Notes: generated from the letters alone by a model not told the origin. Numbered from the stretch's first letter, positions 17,801 through 27,486 are shown. The stretch: 64,000 nucleotides of DNA from Putridiphycobacter sp965230195 (GCA_965230195.1 OZ245997.1:3472001-3536000), one strand, 5' to 3'. Translations and numbers: made by a program.

Positions 17801-20659
17801 AGAGAGAAATCCTACGGTGGATTAAGCTTAAAAAATAATACAGGTAAAATCATGAAATGGGTATTATTGGTCAGTCAGGATGATCCCGAGTCAAGTGGGG
17901 CCTGGTATACCTCACAATTTAATACCAGGGGATTTACACCCGGAAACTATGATGTAATGGTTTGTTTTCAGGACAGTTCCTATGTTTTATTACAGGACTT
18001 CGAAATCAGGAAAAAAGGTATTGACTATTATCGTTTGGATAGCAACGAGGTAAAAGAACCTGATTTAAAAGTACAATTGTATTATGAAGAAATTATTGTA
18101 GCAGCCAATCAATCACCATTAAATGTATTTGTAAACAATCCATTGTATTTTAAAAAAATCCACTTAAAAACAATGAAAAGTCAAAGGGGGCAAACGGTAG
18201 TAAGTGGATATATTGTCAATACTTATAACCGGCCGGTAAACAATATTAACCTGATATTTGAAAAAGCTGGTCGCTTTAAGTATGGTGCTTTAACCAATCA
18301 GGATGGGTATTTTGAATTAACTGATATAGAACCGGGTACCTATACCATTAAAATAGGTAATGCTTTACCTTATCGGGTATATGAGGATTTAAAAGTAAAA
18401 AGGGGAATCAATACCCGGGTGGTAATAGGGAACGATCCGGCATTACGCCTAAATAGTGATGGAGAACTGGAGGTAGTGGAAGAAGCACCATTACCGGAAC
18501 CAATTTATGATCAGGTATACACCAGTGGTAGTTATTCCAATAATGCAGATTATGCTTATGAATCAAATGTACAGGCCTCAGCTATTAACAGAGCATATTC
18601 CTATAATAGCAGAAAACTGATGTCTCTTAAATTACCGGCCAATACATTTGAATCAACAATCTATCCGGGTATTGATCAGCAGGAATATGCCATTACTAAT
18701 CAAATTGATGATTATGCCAAACAAAAGGGGTTAGATCGGGCTACCATGGAAATGATTCGTCAGAATGATAGTTTAAACAGAATAAGAGATACTTACAGGG
18801 ATTATGCTTACTGGGTACCAAATTTAGTGACCGATAAGGACGGAAATGCACGGTTTACAGTACAATTTCCTGATAATATTACCCGCTGGAAAACCATTGT
18901 ACCAGCCATGAACGACAAAAAACAGACTGGAATTGGCGTGAAGTATGCCCAGGCTTTTAAACCGTTAAGCAGTCATTTGGGAATGCCTTCGTTTGTGATA
19001 ACAGGGGACAGTATTGAGTTGGAAGGGAAAATTTTAAACTATACTAATGATACACTTCAGGCCAGGACATGGTTTAAAGTGAATAGCGATACAGTATATA
19101 CGGGGTACCAGTCAACAAACAGAACGGTATCGGAACAATATAAATTTTCGTGGTCTGAACCTGAAGCTGTTGAATTAGCTTATGGTTTAATGATGTCGGA
19201 TGGCTACCTTGACGGTGAAATCAGACCGTTAAACGTATTGTCTAACAGTATTGAACAAATCAAAGGAGAGCTGAAATTATTAGATCAGGATTCAATATTA
19301 ACAATTAATCCGGATGGGAATAAAAAGTCGGTATATGTGTTCAATAAACCTTTAGGCTTGTACGAAACCGAAATCAATAAATTAAAACAGTACAGGTATG
19401 GATGCAATGAACAAACAGCCTCAAAGCTAAAAGCTTTAATATTAGAAAAAAAGATGGCTAAAGCATTAGATCAGCCTTTTGAAGAAGAGAAAATGATTAA
19501 AACCTGCATTGATATCCTGACCAAAAATCAAATGACTGATGGTTCATATGGATGGTGGGGCAGAGCAGAAACTGATTTATGGGTAACGGTTTATGTTTTA
19601 GACGCGCTGAATAAAGCTGCAGAATATTATAATGTGGGAGATTATATGACAACGGCACGTTACCTGAAAGATCATTTATCCGGTATGCAGGTATCAGACA
19701 GGTTAATGGCCTTAAATACATTAGCCGCCATGCCTTATCCAATGAACTATAAACCTTATATAGCAGGATTAGATACCATTAATTTAAGTCTGAGAGATGA
19801 ATTCCGATTGCTTTTCCTTAAACAACAGCAAGGGAACCCTGTTTCGATTAGTAAAGTATTGGATTCATATATAGAAACCCCTGAGGGAGTGTTTTGGGGA
19901 GAGGAATTGTTTAACGGGCACATCCATCAATGGTCAACATCTGCATTAGCTTATAAAATTTTAAAGCAATATGGCGAACGTACTGACTTAATGGATAAAA
20001 TGAGGGATTATTTCTTACAGCTAAATCCTGAGGGTAGAAATACAATTGAACGGGCTACATTACTGGATTTGTTTTTAGAGGATGAATTGACTGCTGACAA
20101 TACCCTTAATGAGTTCAAAGGTGATGTTTGGATTAATGGTCAAAAAATTGAATCTTTTCCTTTCTTTAAAGCTTTTAACCCCAATGATACCATTAATATT
20201 AAAAAAACAGGGAAAAGGGTTAATGTACAGGTAAATACACATAGTGTTGAAACAAATCCTCAGGGCAATGATTCTTTGGTAGTGGTGAAAAGAAAATTTA
20301 TACAGGCCGGAGTTGAAACGGATTCACTTACAACCGGAATGCCGGTTACATTAACTGTTGATGTGGAAGTAAAAGCAGATATGAAATATGTTTTACTTGA
20401 AATTCCCGTTCCGGCTTCATGTATTTACACTGCAAAAAAGGCAAGGACAAACAACTATGAATCGTACCGCGAAAATTTCCGCCGTATGACAGCTATTTCA
20501 TGTGCTTCATTACCAAAGGGTAAACATCAATTCTCAGTTCAGCTTTTACCACGTTTTGAAGGAAGTTTTAATACATTACCGGTAAAAGTAGAGGAAATGT
20601 ATGCTCCGGTTAATGCCAATTATTCAGATCCCGGTGTGATATGGATTAAAAAGGGGTAG
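14834..20659 (+). CDS. Giant bacterial alpha-2-macroglobulin with thioester motif
   Basis: The 1941-residue protein has a signal segment (FRLLFLLIFTGLSAQF); ATG 14873 is a possible shorter start. Macroglobulin domains occupy the first half (RQNDTVRTKAFLVNEKGKP). A carboxypeptidase-regulatory-like domain lies at about residues 1118-1200 (VSGYIVNTYNRPVNN). The A2M domain follows (YWVPNLVTDKDGNARFTV), then YGCNEQTASKL with the CxEQ thioester Cys at about residue 1524, and the alpha-helical thioester domain. Such proteins trap proteases in the periplasm or at the surface. Most Gram-negative copies pair with penicillin-binding protein 1C; none is found nearby. The thioester is kept, so trapping is likely covalent. 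Confidence 0.9.
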   Translation: MKIQASMLCLNRQMKKWISRDTFKFRLLFLLIFTGLSAQFSYGQIDIKTKHAVYQKIYKLDQEQFKRLYQYKSVHDSLDLFTHYVKRIPIHQTNVLDSLPFGHYLAIKVTGTQLNFRVYSKPFFKLQSHGINGKVWYIITNTEGNVLTGAKLNIRDSTYTYQPDCNCYSVPANLANGQLTISYLDHYEILKSSFSYRQQAQYQVKSNEYKKERWSNVRILPGYVAFNQPMYRQNDTVRTKAFLVNEKGKPWKRKKVLMKYTTPGQKVVVLGVIRPQTEGAYVRDFVVSDTHSLGTYHLSYWNKRGKVKLRDERFRIEDYHLNPSNTYHSRVTQPVYHRGQDVEFILKAEDVNGLALLDAKARVSVVSRQFNDFYDKHFFWNGQQNFFSFEREVLFDVAGETVVRFEDSLFPNNNMIYRATITYFNDLEQLYSNVIDFTFDAKPNHFEFRLKGDSIVVDHFTLGVNSPHSGLQLISMRDNEIVDTKSISAPYREKIDLFNTTYILKDKHNREINRLNFNNHHALPVSLNGSRTHDSIRIRLDNSLQMPVSYQVFKGNQQVDGGRWEKGKSQLLYSAADSSLDDYHVFYSVLWRHKHFIKEQYFYVDETKLNVAINQPDIVFPGSRVPVEVNITDYQNKNVEGVNVTAYSVNDLFNTIPLPQLPYFGRLHSGFLSRFNVNLAPLQFHRNITLQPEHIDQFDLREIPYYGFAYAKNGVGIFRDSIDGDLAELAVYGLKMNSHLSIHAIYLNDEPVAINGTSNRGAYVFVKPAGEYDLKIRTSSHQYTINNVKLTKGEKAYLCFNEAFAESNPDVSYIKIDQAPFTKDEWAYLKPHFLYINWGRDRYVIEQDGFLTSNSQMTSSSGIYDQNKWYSIVGPVKKGKVQVYNQTRDTILTFDFYPDYLYSMDSIGNIIVDKPAPNERSAFRFSLNSRHQDWDFNYRLQRWADLFPEQEQEVQKPEPVVKTVTKKTKINFDNPARASQLRSFRPEKFREKSYGGLSLKNNTGKIMKWVLLVSQDDPESSGAWYTSQFNTRGFTPGNYDVMVCFQDSSYVLLQDFEIRKKGIDYYRLDSNEVKEPDLKVQLYYEEIIVAANQSPLNVFVNNPLYFKKIHLKTMKSQRGQTVVSGYIVNTYNRPVNNINLIFEKAGRFKYGALTNQDGYFELTDIEPGTYTIKIGNALPYRVYEDLKVKRGINTRVVIGNDPALRLNSDGELEVVEEAPLPEPIYDQVYTSGSYSNNADYAYESNVQASAINRAYSYNSRKLMSLKLPANTFESTIYPGIDQQEYAITNQIDDYAKQKGLDRATMEMIRQNDSLNRIRDTYRDYAYWVPNLVTDKDGNARFTVQFPDNITRWKTIVPAMNDKKQTGIGVKYAQAFKPLSSHLGMPSFVITGDSIELEGKILNYTNDTLQARTWFKVNSDTVYTGYQSTNRTVSEQYKFSWSEPEAVELAYGLMMSDGYLDGEIRPLNVLSNSIEQIKGELKLLDQDSILTINPDGNKKSVYVFNKPLGLYETEINKLKQYRYGCNEQTASKLKALILEKKMAKALDQPFEEEKMIKTCIDILTKNQMTDGSYGWWGRAETDLWVTVYVLDALNKAAEYYNVGDYMTTARYLKDHLSGMQVSDRLMALNTLAAMPYPMNYKPYIAGLDTINLSLRDEFRLLFLKQQQGNPVSISKVLDSYIETPEGVFWGEELFNGHIHQWSTSALAYKILKQYGERTDLMDKMRDYFLQLNPEGRNTIERATLLDLFLEDELTADNTLNEFKGDVWINGQKIESFPFFKAFNPNDTINIKKTGKRVNVQVNTHSVETNPQGNDSLVVVKRKFIQAGVETDSLTTGMPVTLTVDVEVKADMKYVLLEIPVPASCIYTAKKARTNNYESYRENFRRMTAISCASLPKGKHQFSVQLLPRFEGSFNTLPVKVEEMYAPVNANYSDPGVIWIKKG

Positions 20660-21105
20660 TTGTTTCTGGTTAATGGCTTTTCTTTTCTTGTTGTTTCAAT
20701 TAGATACCAGAGTATAGATAGAAGTTAAACCTGACACCCATTACCCTTAAACCTAAAACCCTATAGCAGATCTAAGTAGGAAGTAATTCAAAATTGTGAA
20801 TAATCAACAATCAACCATTAACCATTAACTGGTAAACTGATAACGGAAACCTAAGACCTTGTTTACCTGTTACCAACAATTAACTATCAACTATAAACCA
20901 GGAACGAATAATTCTAAATTGTGAATCAAAAATTGAAAATCAGAAACAATCAACAATTAACAAGCAACTAGCAACAATTCTCGAATTCTATTTTACATTT
21001 AGTGATAAAAAAATAATCTTATAATATGGGACACATTTGATCTGTTTTGAAAAATATTATCAGGTTACTTTTCGTTAGTACTGACATAAAAGTTCTAAAT
21101 AGTGT
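20660..21105. repeat. Intergenic AT-rich modular repeat, cluster A
   Basis: This 446-bp gap is filled from about 20694 to 20990 by degenerate word repeats such as ACAATTAACTATCAACTA, GTGAATCAAAAATTG and CAACAATTAACAAGC. Bases 20865-20914 are an inverted copy of 27491-27541 (48 of 51 positions). It has no open frame. The promoter of the DUF5686 gene should lie in the last 100 bases, but no exact TAnnTTTG is seen. Confidence 0.7.
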
Positions 21106-23676
21106 ATGACTAACCCAAATCTGGCCTTTCCGGGAGCATTTTTTTCTAAAACTCATATACCACGTTTTATTCTTTTATTATTCTTATTTATCAGTACAAA
21201 TGCTTTAGGGCAATCAGTACTTAAAGGGCAGGTAACCGATAAGTCAGGACGACCAATTCCGGGAGTCAGGGTTTATGTTAAGGAAACTACCTATGGTGTA
21301 ATTACAAATTATAATGGTTCCTATTTTCTGGAGTTGAATGCTGCAAAAAAATATGAGGTAACTTTTAGTATGATAGGGATGGAGGATACTACCATTTCAA
21401 TTAATACTGGTTCAAATAAGCTAAATCGGGACATTGTGATGCTTACATCCGATAATGAATTAAATACTGTTGAAGTGTATGCTGATAAGGTTGATCTCGC
21501 TAAAAAGGTAATTAAAAAGGTCCAGGCTAACCGAAAGAAAATGGCAAATCAGTTCGGTAACTATACTTGTAAGACCTATCATATTTCAAAAATTGAAAAA
21601 GAGGCAGTTGGAATGCCGGATTCATTAATGGAAAAGCAGGCGGATTATATGAAAGAGTATATTAATGAAATTGACCTGAGGGAATCCTATTCCGAACTAA
21701 AATTTAAACAACCAGGGCATTTTTCCGAAAATATAATTGCTTGCAATGATTTTTTTAGAACCAGTAAAAATGTCCAGCTATCTGGTGAAAACGTGAGTTC
21801 TTTTGTGCATCACGGGCTCAGACCAAAGCAAACCGTAGAGGTTAATCCTTATTTATTTTTTGGAAAAGTTGAAGATGGCGACTTTGACCTGTATCAAAAT
21901 ATGATTAATCTGCCTAAAATCTCAGAATATCCAATCACATCACCAATAGGCATTCAGGCTTTTACAAATTATAAATTCATTTATAAAGCAACTTTTATTG
22001 AGGGTGATCATAAGATCTATGAGATTGAAGTTGTTCCAAAATTCGAAAAAGCACCTTTGGTAAGCGGTACATTATTTATCATTGAGGGCTTATGGGTAAT
22101 CAAGTCATTTAATCTTAAAATCAATTCAGCTGCATTGTCTTTTTTGGAGAACTTATCCTGTATTCAGGACTATGAAATAATTGATGATTTTTGGGTACCG
22201 GTTAGGAGAGAGTATGTTTACACCGTTAGTGAAGGTTATATTGCAAGCACAGGTAATACAAGAATCAATCATAGTGATTTTAGTTTTAATATCAATGATT
22301 TAAGTAAGAATACTTCAACTAAAACTTTACAGTATAATGATGATGCTTTTGATAAAGATACCTTGTTTTGGAACAGGATCAGGCCTATAGCGTTGCATAC
22401 CGAAGAGATTAACTTTATTCAGGAAAAGATAAATGAAGAAGAGTATAAAAAAAGCAAGGTTTATCTTGATAGTATTGATGCCTTATATAACAAAATTACC
22501 TTTTGGGATATTGCCATTTGGGGTATTGATAAAAGGTACCGTTCCAAAGGATTGAATTTTTATTTTTCATCTCCTTTTTTTGGTGCTATTAATCCGGTTG
22601 GAGTTGGTGGTTTCAGGTACGCCTATAATGTAAATGTCACCAAAAAATTCGATAATGCTCAAAAGCTTTCAGTTGATACCTGGTTGAATTATGGCTTTTA
22701 TAACAGGGATCTCAGGGGAAGAGGGACTTTGAAATATACATTTTTACCGAAACAATTTGCTGCTTTTACTGTTTCTGCCGGAAATGTATATGACCTGATA
22801 AATTATTATAACTCAATTAAAGGTACGTTTAGCAGGGGCAATTTTGTTCAAAAACGATTTTTTGAGGTAGGACAAAGTCTTGAAATTGTTAATGGCCTCT
22901 ACGGAAAGTTGAGTATGAGCTATTCAGATCGTTCGGAAATAACAGGGTTAAAGCTTTCCGATTGGTCAGAGAAAGTGTTTGGAGAGCTAAATGAGCCTGA
23001 GCCTTTTAAACGCTATAAAATTGCCATGATTGATTTAAGATTATCATATCGATTCAGACAAAAATATGAAATCAAAAATAATGAAAAATTAATCATAGGT
23101 TCAAAGTACCCGGAGCTGGAATTCACATACAGAAAGGGAATTCCTGATTTATTTGATAGTGAAGTTAATTTTGATTTTATTGAAATTGGAGCATCCGATA
23201 ATATTACCTTTGGTAACTACGGTAATGCTAAATGGCGGGCCATAGGAGGATCTTTTATTAATGAGCAGAGCCTTCGTTTTATGGAACATAAATTTTTCAG
23301 GGGGTCTGATCCCTGGTTTTTCTCAAGTCCAATGTATTCCCAACAGTTACTGGACTCTACTTTTAATACTTCTAAGCCATATTTTCAGGGATTTTACATT
23401 CATCATTTCAACGGTTTAATCATGAATAAATTACCGTTAATTAAATACTTAGGTCTGGAACTAACGGTCGGAGGGAGTTCATTATTGATTCAGGATGCCA
23501 ATTACCTGCACTCAGAGTTCTATTTTGGCATTGATAAAAAGTTTAAAATAGGGGAACAACTCATGAAAGTAATTCTGTATGGTGTAACAAGAGTCAATAA
23601 TCAGGGAAAGCCTGATTTTCAGCTCAAAATAGGCTTCGATTTATATGATTCTTATACCAATAGCTGGATGAACTAA
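21106..23676 (+). CDS. DUF5686 outer-membrane protein with carboxypeptidase-regulatory-like domain
   Basis: The 856-residue protein has a signal peptide ending near NALGQS, then a CarboxypepD_reg-like domain (VLKGQVTDKSGRPIPGVRVYVKETTYG ... MIGMEDTT) at about residues 37-120. The rest matches the DUF5686 family, with a central periplasmic part and a C-terminal beta-barrel (KIGFDLYDSYTNSW at the end). This family is common in Bacteroidota outer membranes and its cargo is unknown. It appears to be a single gene. It is distinct from TonB-dependent receptors because no plug domain or TonB box is visible. Confidence 0.8.
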   Translation: MTNPNLAFPGAFFSKTHIPRFILLLFLFISTNALGQSVLKGQVTDKSGRPIPGVRVYVKETTYGVITNYNGSYFLELNAAKKYEVTFSMIGMEDTTISINTGSNKLNRDIVMLTSDNELNTVEVYADKVDLAKKVIKKVQANRKKMANQFGNYTCKTYHISKIEKEAVGMPDSLMEKQADYMKEYINEIDLRESYSELKFKQPGHFSENIIACNDFFRTSKNVQLSGENVSSFVHHGLRPKQTVEVNPYLFFGKVEDGDFDLYQNMINLPKISEYPITSPIGIQAFTNYKFIYKATFIEGDHKIYEIEVVPKFEKAPLVSGTLFIIEGLWVIKSFNLKINSAALSFLENLSCIQDYEIIDDFWVPVRREYVYTVSEGYIASTGNTRINHSDFSFNINDLSKNTSTKTLQYNDDAFDKDTLFWNRIRPIALHTEEINFIQEKINEEEYKKSKVYLDSIDALYNKITFWDIAIWGIDKRYRSKGLNFYFSSPFFGAINPVGVGGFRYAYNVNVTKKFDNAQKLSVDTWLNYGFYNRDLRGRGTLKYTFLPKQFAAFTVSAGNVYDLINYYNSIKGTFSRGNFVQKRFFEVGQSLEIVNGLYGKLSMSYSDRSEITGLKLSDWSEKVFGELNEPEPFKRYKIAMIDLRLSYRFRQKYEIKNNEKLIIGSKYPELEFTYRKGIPDLFDSEVNFDFIEIGASDNITFGNYGNAKWRAIGGSFINEQSLRFMEHKFFRGSDPWFFSSPMYSQQLLDSTFNTSKPYFQGFYIHHFNGLIMNKLPLIKYLGLELTVGGSSLLIQDANYLHSEFYFGIDKKFKIGEQLMKVILYGVTRVNNQGKPDFQLKIGFDLYDSYTNSWMN

Positions 23677-23999
23677 TCATGCTGATTCAACATATTCAGT
23701 CTGTTGTAATTCTTTTAGAGTTAGATACTTTACAAACATAGATTAGGTGTCAATATGATAATAATCATGTAGTTTCAAATCATTTTAATAGAAAATCTGT
23801 GTAAATTAACTTCTTGTAGTTTGAATACCTGGCGGAATAAAATGACGTGTTGTCACATTGAGTGAATCTTAGAAGAAGATTTGTATCGAAATGGACAAAA
23901 CACATGTGTTTTAAAATGTGCAGGTTTGATCAATTTCATCAAACAGATACTGGTTTGTCGTTCCGTATTCAGCTGCTTTAGTTAAAATAAATAAAAGAT
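23677..23999. other. Non-coding gap with a REP-like fragment
   Basis: The 323-base gap before the PPK2 pair holds no gene. At about 23850-23900 there is TGTCACATTGAGTG followed by GAAGAAGATTTGTATCGAAATG, which recalls the 'ACTGAGC...GTCGAAGT' dispersed repeats seen at 40.7 kb. The PPK2 promoter must lie in the last 100 bases, but no consensus element is obvious. Confidence 0.4.
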
Positions 24000-24848
24000 A
24001 TGGGGTTTACATCAGAACAGCTGCAAGAAGCTAAAACAAGAAGCGATTTAATTAAAATTGCTGAAGAACACAAAATTTCAATAAAAAAGCCACTCGAAAA
24101 AATTAAATATGAAGTTGAGCTTGAGAAACTTCAAACTGAATTTGTAAATCTTCAAAAATGGATAGCCCAAAACAAATTGAGGGTTGCAGTAATTTTTGAA
24201 GGAAGGGATGCTGCAGGAAAAGGTGGGTCAATTAAACGATTTAAGGAGCATCTTAATCCCAGAACATCAAGAGTGGTTGCCCTGACTAAACCTACAGATG
24301 TTGAAAAGGGACAGTGGTACTTTAGGAGATATATTAAGGTATTGCCTAATCCCGGTGAAATAGTTTTTTTTGACCGGAGTTGGTACAACAGGGCAGTGGT
24401 AGAACCAGTAATGGGATTCTGTAGTAAAAAGCAATATAAGCAGTTTATGGTCCAGGTTCCTGAATTTGAACATTTGTTACACGAGGATAATTTGATCATT
24501 ATCAAATTTTGGTTTTCCATATCAAAAGATGAGCAAAAAAAACGCTTTGAAAGTCGTTTAAACAATCCGCTTAAACGGTGGAAGTTTAGTCCTGTTGACA
24601 TGAAAGGCCAGGAGTTATGGGATAAATACACCTTTTATAAGGAGCAGATGTTTAGTAAAACACATACCAATTTCAGTCCGTGGATTATTGTAAAAACTAA
24701 TAATAAAAAAGAAGCCAGGTTGGAGAGCATGCGTTATGTATTGTCACAATTCGACTATGAGGGAAAAGGGGTGTCAGGTATCTCTTTATTGCCCGATCCC
24801 AATGTAATTATGCGCTATCACAGAAGTGCTGTTCAAATAGATATATAA
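24000..24848 (+). CDS. ppk2: Polyphosphate kinase 2 family protein (copy 1)
   Basis: A 282-residue single-domain PPK2. It shows the Walker A loop FEGRDAAGKGGSIKRF, the lid and Walker B part VFFDRSWYNRAVVEP and the downstream SPVDMKG...LWDKY. The GKGG Walker A form and DRSWYNRA are typical of class I PPK2, which phosphorylates nucleoside diphosphates from polyphosphate, though class cannot be proved from motifs alone. It lies 29 bases before a second PPK2 gene, with which it shares about half of its residues. The enzyme is cytoplasmic and links polyphosphate to nucleotide energy charge. Confidence 0.9.
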   Translation: MGFTSEQLQEAKTRSDLIKIAEEHKISIKKPLEKIKYEVELEKLQTEFVNLQKWIAQNKLRVAVIFEGRDAAGKGGSIKRFKEHLNPRTSRVVALTKPTDVEKGQWYFRRYIKVLPNPGEIVFFDRSWYNRAVVEPVMGFCSKKQYKQFMVQVPEFEHLLHEDNLIIIKFWFSISKDEQKKRFESRLNNPLKRWKFSPVDMKGQELWDKYTFYKEQMFSKTHTNFSPWIIVKTNNKKEARLESMRYVLSQFDYEGKGVSGISLLPDPNVIMRYHRSAVQIDI

Positions 24849-24877
24849 ATCGTAAAACACCATTAAAATTAATTAAA

Positions 24878-25651
24878 ATGACAACAGAAGATTTAGCTAT
24901 ACTTAATTCAAAACTAGGGTTACACGCACTGCTTAAGAGTAAAAAAACAAATCCTGATAAAGCGCTGGAAGAGGTCAAAAAAATACTAATGCTCAGGCAA
25001 AAACAGGAAGAGTTGATCAAGTTGCAGAATTGGGTAATTAAAAATGATAAAAAGGTGGTAATATTATTTGAAGGACGGGATGCAGCAGGTAAGGGTGGTG
25101 CTATCAGAAGAATTACCGAATATATCAATCCACGACATTTCAGGATTGTTGCGCTGGATAAACCCACACCAGATGAACAGAAACAGTGGTTTTTTCAACG
25201 GTATATTAATGAATTACCTAAACCGGGTGAAATTGTATTTTTTGACCGAAGCTGGTATAACAGGGCAGTGGTGGAGCCTGTCAATAATTTCTGTACTCAG
25301 GAAGAACATGAAATTTTTATGTCGCAGGTTAACGACTTTGAAAAAATGTTGGTTCAGTCGGATACTTATCTGCTTAAATTATATTTTTCAATCAGTAAAA
25401 CTGAGCAGGAGAGAAGGTTTAAAGAAATTAAAAGCAGCCCGTTAAAGCGTTGGAAAATGACAGAAGTGGATGAAAGAGCTCAGGGACTATGGGATGAATA
25501 TAGTTTTTATAAAGAAAAGATGTTCCGGGAAACCAATACCGAACTGGTGCCATGGACCATTATTGATGCTAATAAAAAGTCGTCAGCGCGTTTGGAAGCC
25601 ATAGAGTATGTGCTGGAAAATATACCTTATGAAGCAGATACGGATAAATAA
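24878..25651 (+). CDS. ppk2: Polyphosphate kinase 2 family protein (copy 2)
   Basis: A 257-residue PPK2 with FEGRDAAGKGGAIRRI, VFFDRSWYNRAVVEP and KMTEVDERAQGLWDEY, all at the positions of copy 1. It is therefore a tandem paralogue of 24000-24848, separated by 29 bases and probably in one transcript. The divergence between the two is large enough that they may differ in substrate (for example ADP against GDP) or form hetero-oligomers. This is an inference; both keep the catalytic residues I can see. Confidence 0.9.
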   Translation: MTTEDLAILNSKLGLHALLKSKKTNPDKALEEVKKILMLRQKQEELIKLQNWVIKNDKKVVILFEGRDAAGKGGAIRRITEYINPRHFRIVALDKPTPDEQKQWFFQRYINELPKPGEIVFFDRSWYNRAVVEPVNNFCTQEEHEIFMSQVNDFEKMLVQSDTYLLKLYFSISKTEQERRFKEIKSSPLKRWKMTEVDERAQGLWDEYSFYKEKMFRETNTELVPWTIIDANKKSSARLEAIEYVLENIPYEADTDK

Positions 25652-25815
25652 GATTAGTGCTTAGATATGTCGTTAAGGTATTAATAGTTATGTGTTTGTA
25701 TTTCTTTATTTAAAGTTTAACTATAGCTAATAATGCATGCTTAGAAAATATTTTTTGATACCGGGATAGGGGGTAAATTATTTTGCGCCGACTTTAATCA
25801 AAGAATCGATATCAA

Positions 25816-26865
25816 ATGAAAAAATATAATCTTTTCGGGTTAATAGTTGGTTTAGCATTAGCCATTTCATGTCAAAAAGAATCCGCAAACATCAGTGCTA
25901 ATATGGATGAACATTTTTATGTCAGAAATGCTGGTGCTGACATGCCGGTTAATGTCAAGGGAAATGGGAAGTCAAACGTCTTTATTTTACTGTTACATGG
26001 AGGACCTGGTGACGGGAGTTTAAAATATCAAAATCATCCGTTTTCAATTGAACTTGAAAAAGATTATGCTATAGCCTATTGGGATCAACGCCATCAGGGA
26101 AATTCTCATGGCCATTTGAAAAAAAGTGATATCACCATTGATGCTATGGTGGAAGATACCTATAAAGTGATCAAAGCATTAAAACACCGGTACGGAAACC
26201 ATATTGATGTATTTTTAATGGGACACAGCTGGGGTGGTTTGTTAGGGACAGCTTACATGCTTAAAAGCGATTATCAATACCAGGTGAAAGGCTGGATTGA
26301 AAGTGCCGGAGCTCATGATTTTCTTTTATTGAACAAGTCAATGATAGCAATGATTAAGGACATTGCCCCAAAAGAAATAGCCAAGGAACAGCATACTGAT
26401 AAATGGCAGGAAATACTGGACTATGTTAATACTTTGGACCCGGAAAACATTAGCGAAGAGCAAGCTACTAAACTGAATGGTTATGCTTATACCTGTGAAA
26501 GTTTGATTTCAACATTAGGAGAAAAATCAACTTCATCAGCTGGTTTTTTAGAAAGGTCGTTCCTTTCGGCAGATAATCCTGTTGCAGGTCTGGCTAATGC
26601 TGCTCAATTGCCGGAATCATTTACTAAAGAAATTTTAAAGGTATCATTGACGGATCAGTTGCATAAAATTAAAACCCCAACACTGTTATTGTGGGGCAAG
26701 TATGATTTTGCTGTCCCTAAAGCAATTGCATATGAAGCGCTGTTGCATATAGGAACACCTAATAAGTCCTTAAAAGTATATCAGCACTCAGGCCATTCAT
26801 CCATGCGATATCAACCGGATCTGTTTGTGGCAGACGTCAAACAATTTATCGAAAAATATAAATAG
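25816..26865 (+). CDS. Alpha/beta hydrolase lipoprotein, proline iminopeptidase-like
   Basis: The 349-residue protein has a lipoprotein signal (LVGLALAISC; Cys at about residue 20). HGGPGDGS is the oxyanion loop, followed by WDQRHQGNS, the nucleophile elbow FLMGHSWGGLLG, the Asp in WGKYDFAVP and the His in HSGHSSMRYQP. This gives a complete Ser-Asp-His triad of the alpha/beta hydrolase fold, closest to prolyl aminopeptidases. It would be anchored in the periplasm or on the surface. It resembles the truncated hydrolase at the left window edge. A small beta-rich protein gene follows after 30 bases. Confidence 0.85.
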   Translation: MKKYNLFGLIVGLALAISCQKESANISANMDEHFYVRNAGADMPVNVKGNGKSNVFILLLHGGPGDGSLKYQNHPFSIELEKDYAIAYWDQRHQGNSHGHLKKSDITIDAMVEDTYKVIKALKHRYGNHIDVFLMGHSWGGLLGTAYMLKSDYQYQVKGWIESAGAHDFLLLNKSMIAMIKDIAPKEIAKEQHTDKWQEILDYVNTLDPENISEEQATKLNGYAYTCESLISTLGEKSTSSAGFLERSFLSADNPVAGLANAAQLPESFTKEILKVSLTDQLHKIKTPTLLLWGKYDFAVPKAIAYEALLHIGTPNKSLKVYQHSGHSSMRYQPDLFVADVKQFIEKYK

Positions 26866-26895
26866 TAATCATTAACAGTATTGAATAGTAATACC

Positions 26896-27486
26896 ATGAA
26901 AAAATTAACCTTAATAGTATTATCCCTTTTTTGTCTGCTTGGTGCCAATGCCCAGTCCGATTTTATAGACAGGAAACCAATTTCAATTAGTTATTTAGGA
27001 CATTACGGGTTTCATCCCGGACTTAAAATAGGAACGCAATATGATTGGTTAACCTGGGAAAAGAGAAAAGAAAAAACGAAAAAAACAAAATTAAAGCATA
27101 AGAGCCTGTTCGTTAGTCCGCAACTGGGATATTATTTTCATGCCGGTAATCACACAAGTTTACTGGTTAATGCCGATTTTGGTTATCAACGCATAAAACA
27201 GGGTAGAGGGTTTTACTCTGCCTGGTCAATAGGTTTAGGGTATATTACTCAGTTTAATGCCGGGATAACGTATGAAGAGAATAACCATGGTTATATTGAA
27301 GAGAAAAAATGGGCTTCGAAAGGTTATTTTATGCCAACATTTAACTATGAATTCGGTCAGCAGGTAAACACCAAAATTGGTTGGTTTGGTAAACTGTCCG
27401 CAGGATCAAAACTGGCTTATAATACTGGTGTTTCAGCTGAGACTTTTATTGAGTTAGGGGTTAAATTAAATTTGGGTAATTTTTGA
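26896..27486 (+). CDS. Hypothetical exported protein, possible outer-membrane beta-barrel
   Basis: ATG 26896 is chosen over TTG 26881 because it gives a clean signal peptide (MKKLTLIVLSLFCLLGANAQ). The mature part, of about 175 residues, is rich in alternating aromatic/glycine strands (YLGHYGFHPGLKIGTQYDWL, GFYSAWSIGLGYITQ) and ends LGVKLNLGNF with a terminal Phe, as in small outer-membrane barrels. I do not recognise a named family. It lies 30 bases after the lipoprotein hydrolase gene and is likely co-transcribed. Confidence 0.65.
   Translation: MKKLTLIVLSLFCLLGANAQSDFIDRKPISISYLGHYGFHPGLKIGTQYDWLTWEKRKEKTKKTKLKHKSLFVSPQLGYYFHAGNHTSLLVNADFGYQRIKQGRGFYSAWSIGLGYITQFNAGITYEENNHGYIEEKKWASKGYFMPTFNYEFGQQVNTKIGWFGKLSAGSKLAYNTGVSAETFIELGVKLNLGNF

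Noticed and set aside
24152..24631. 159-codon frame opposite the PPK2 gene
   Set aside because: It is a shadow of a strongly conserved enzyme gene and has no sensible protein features.
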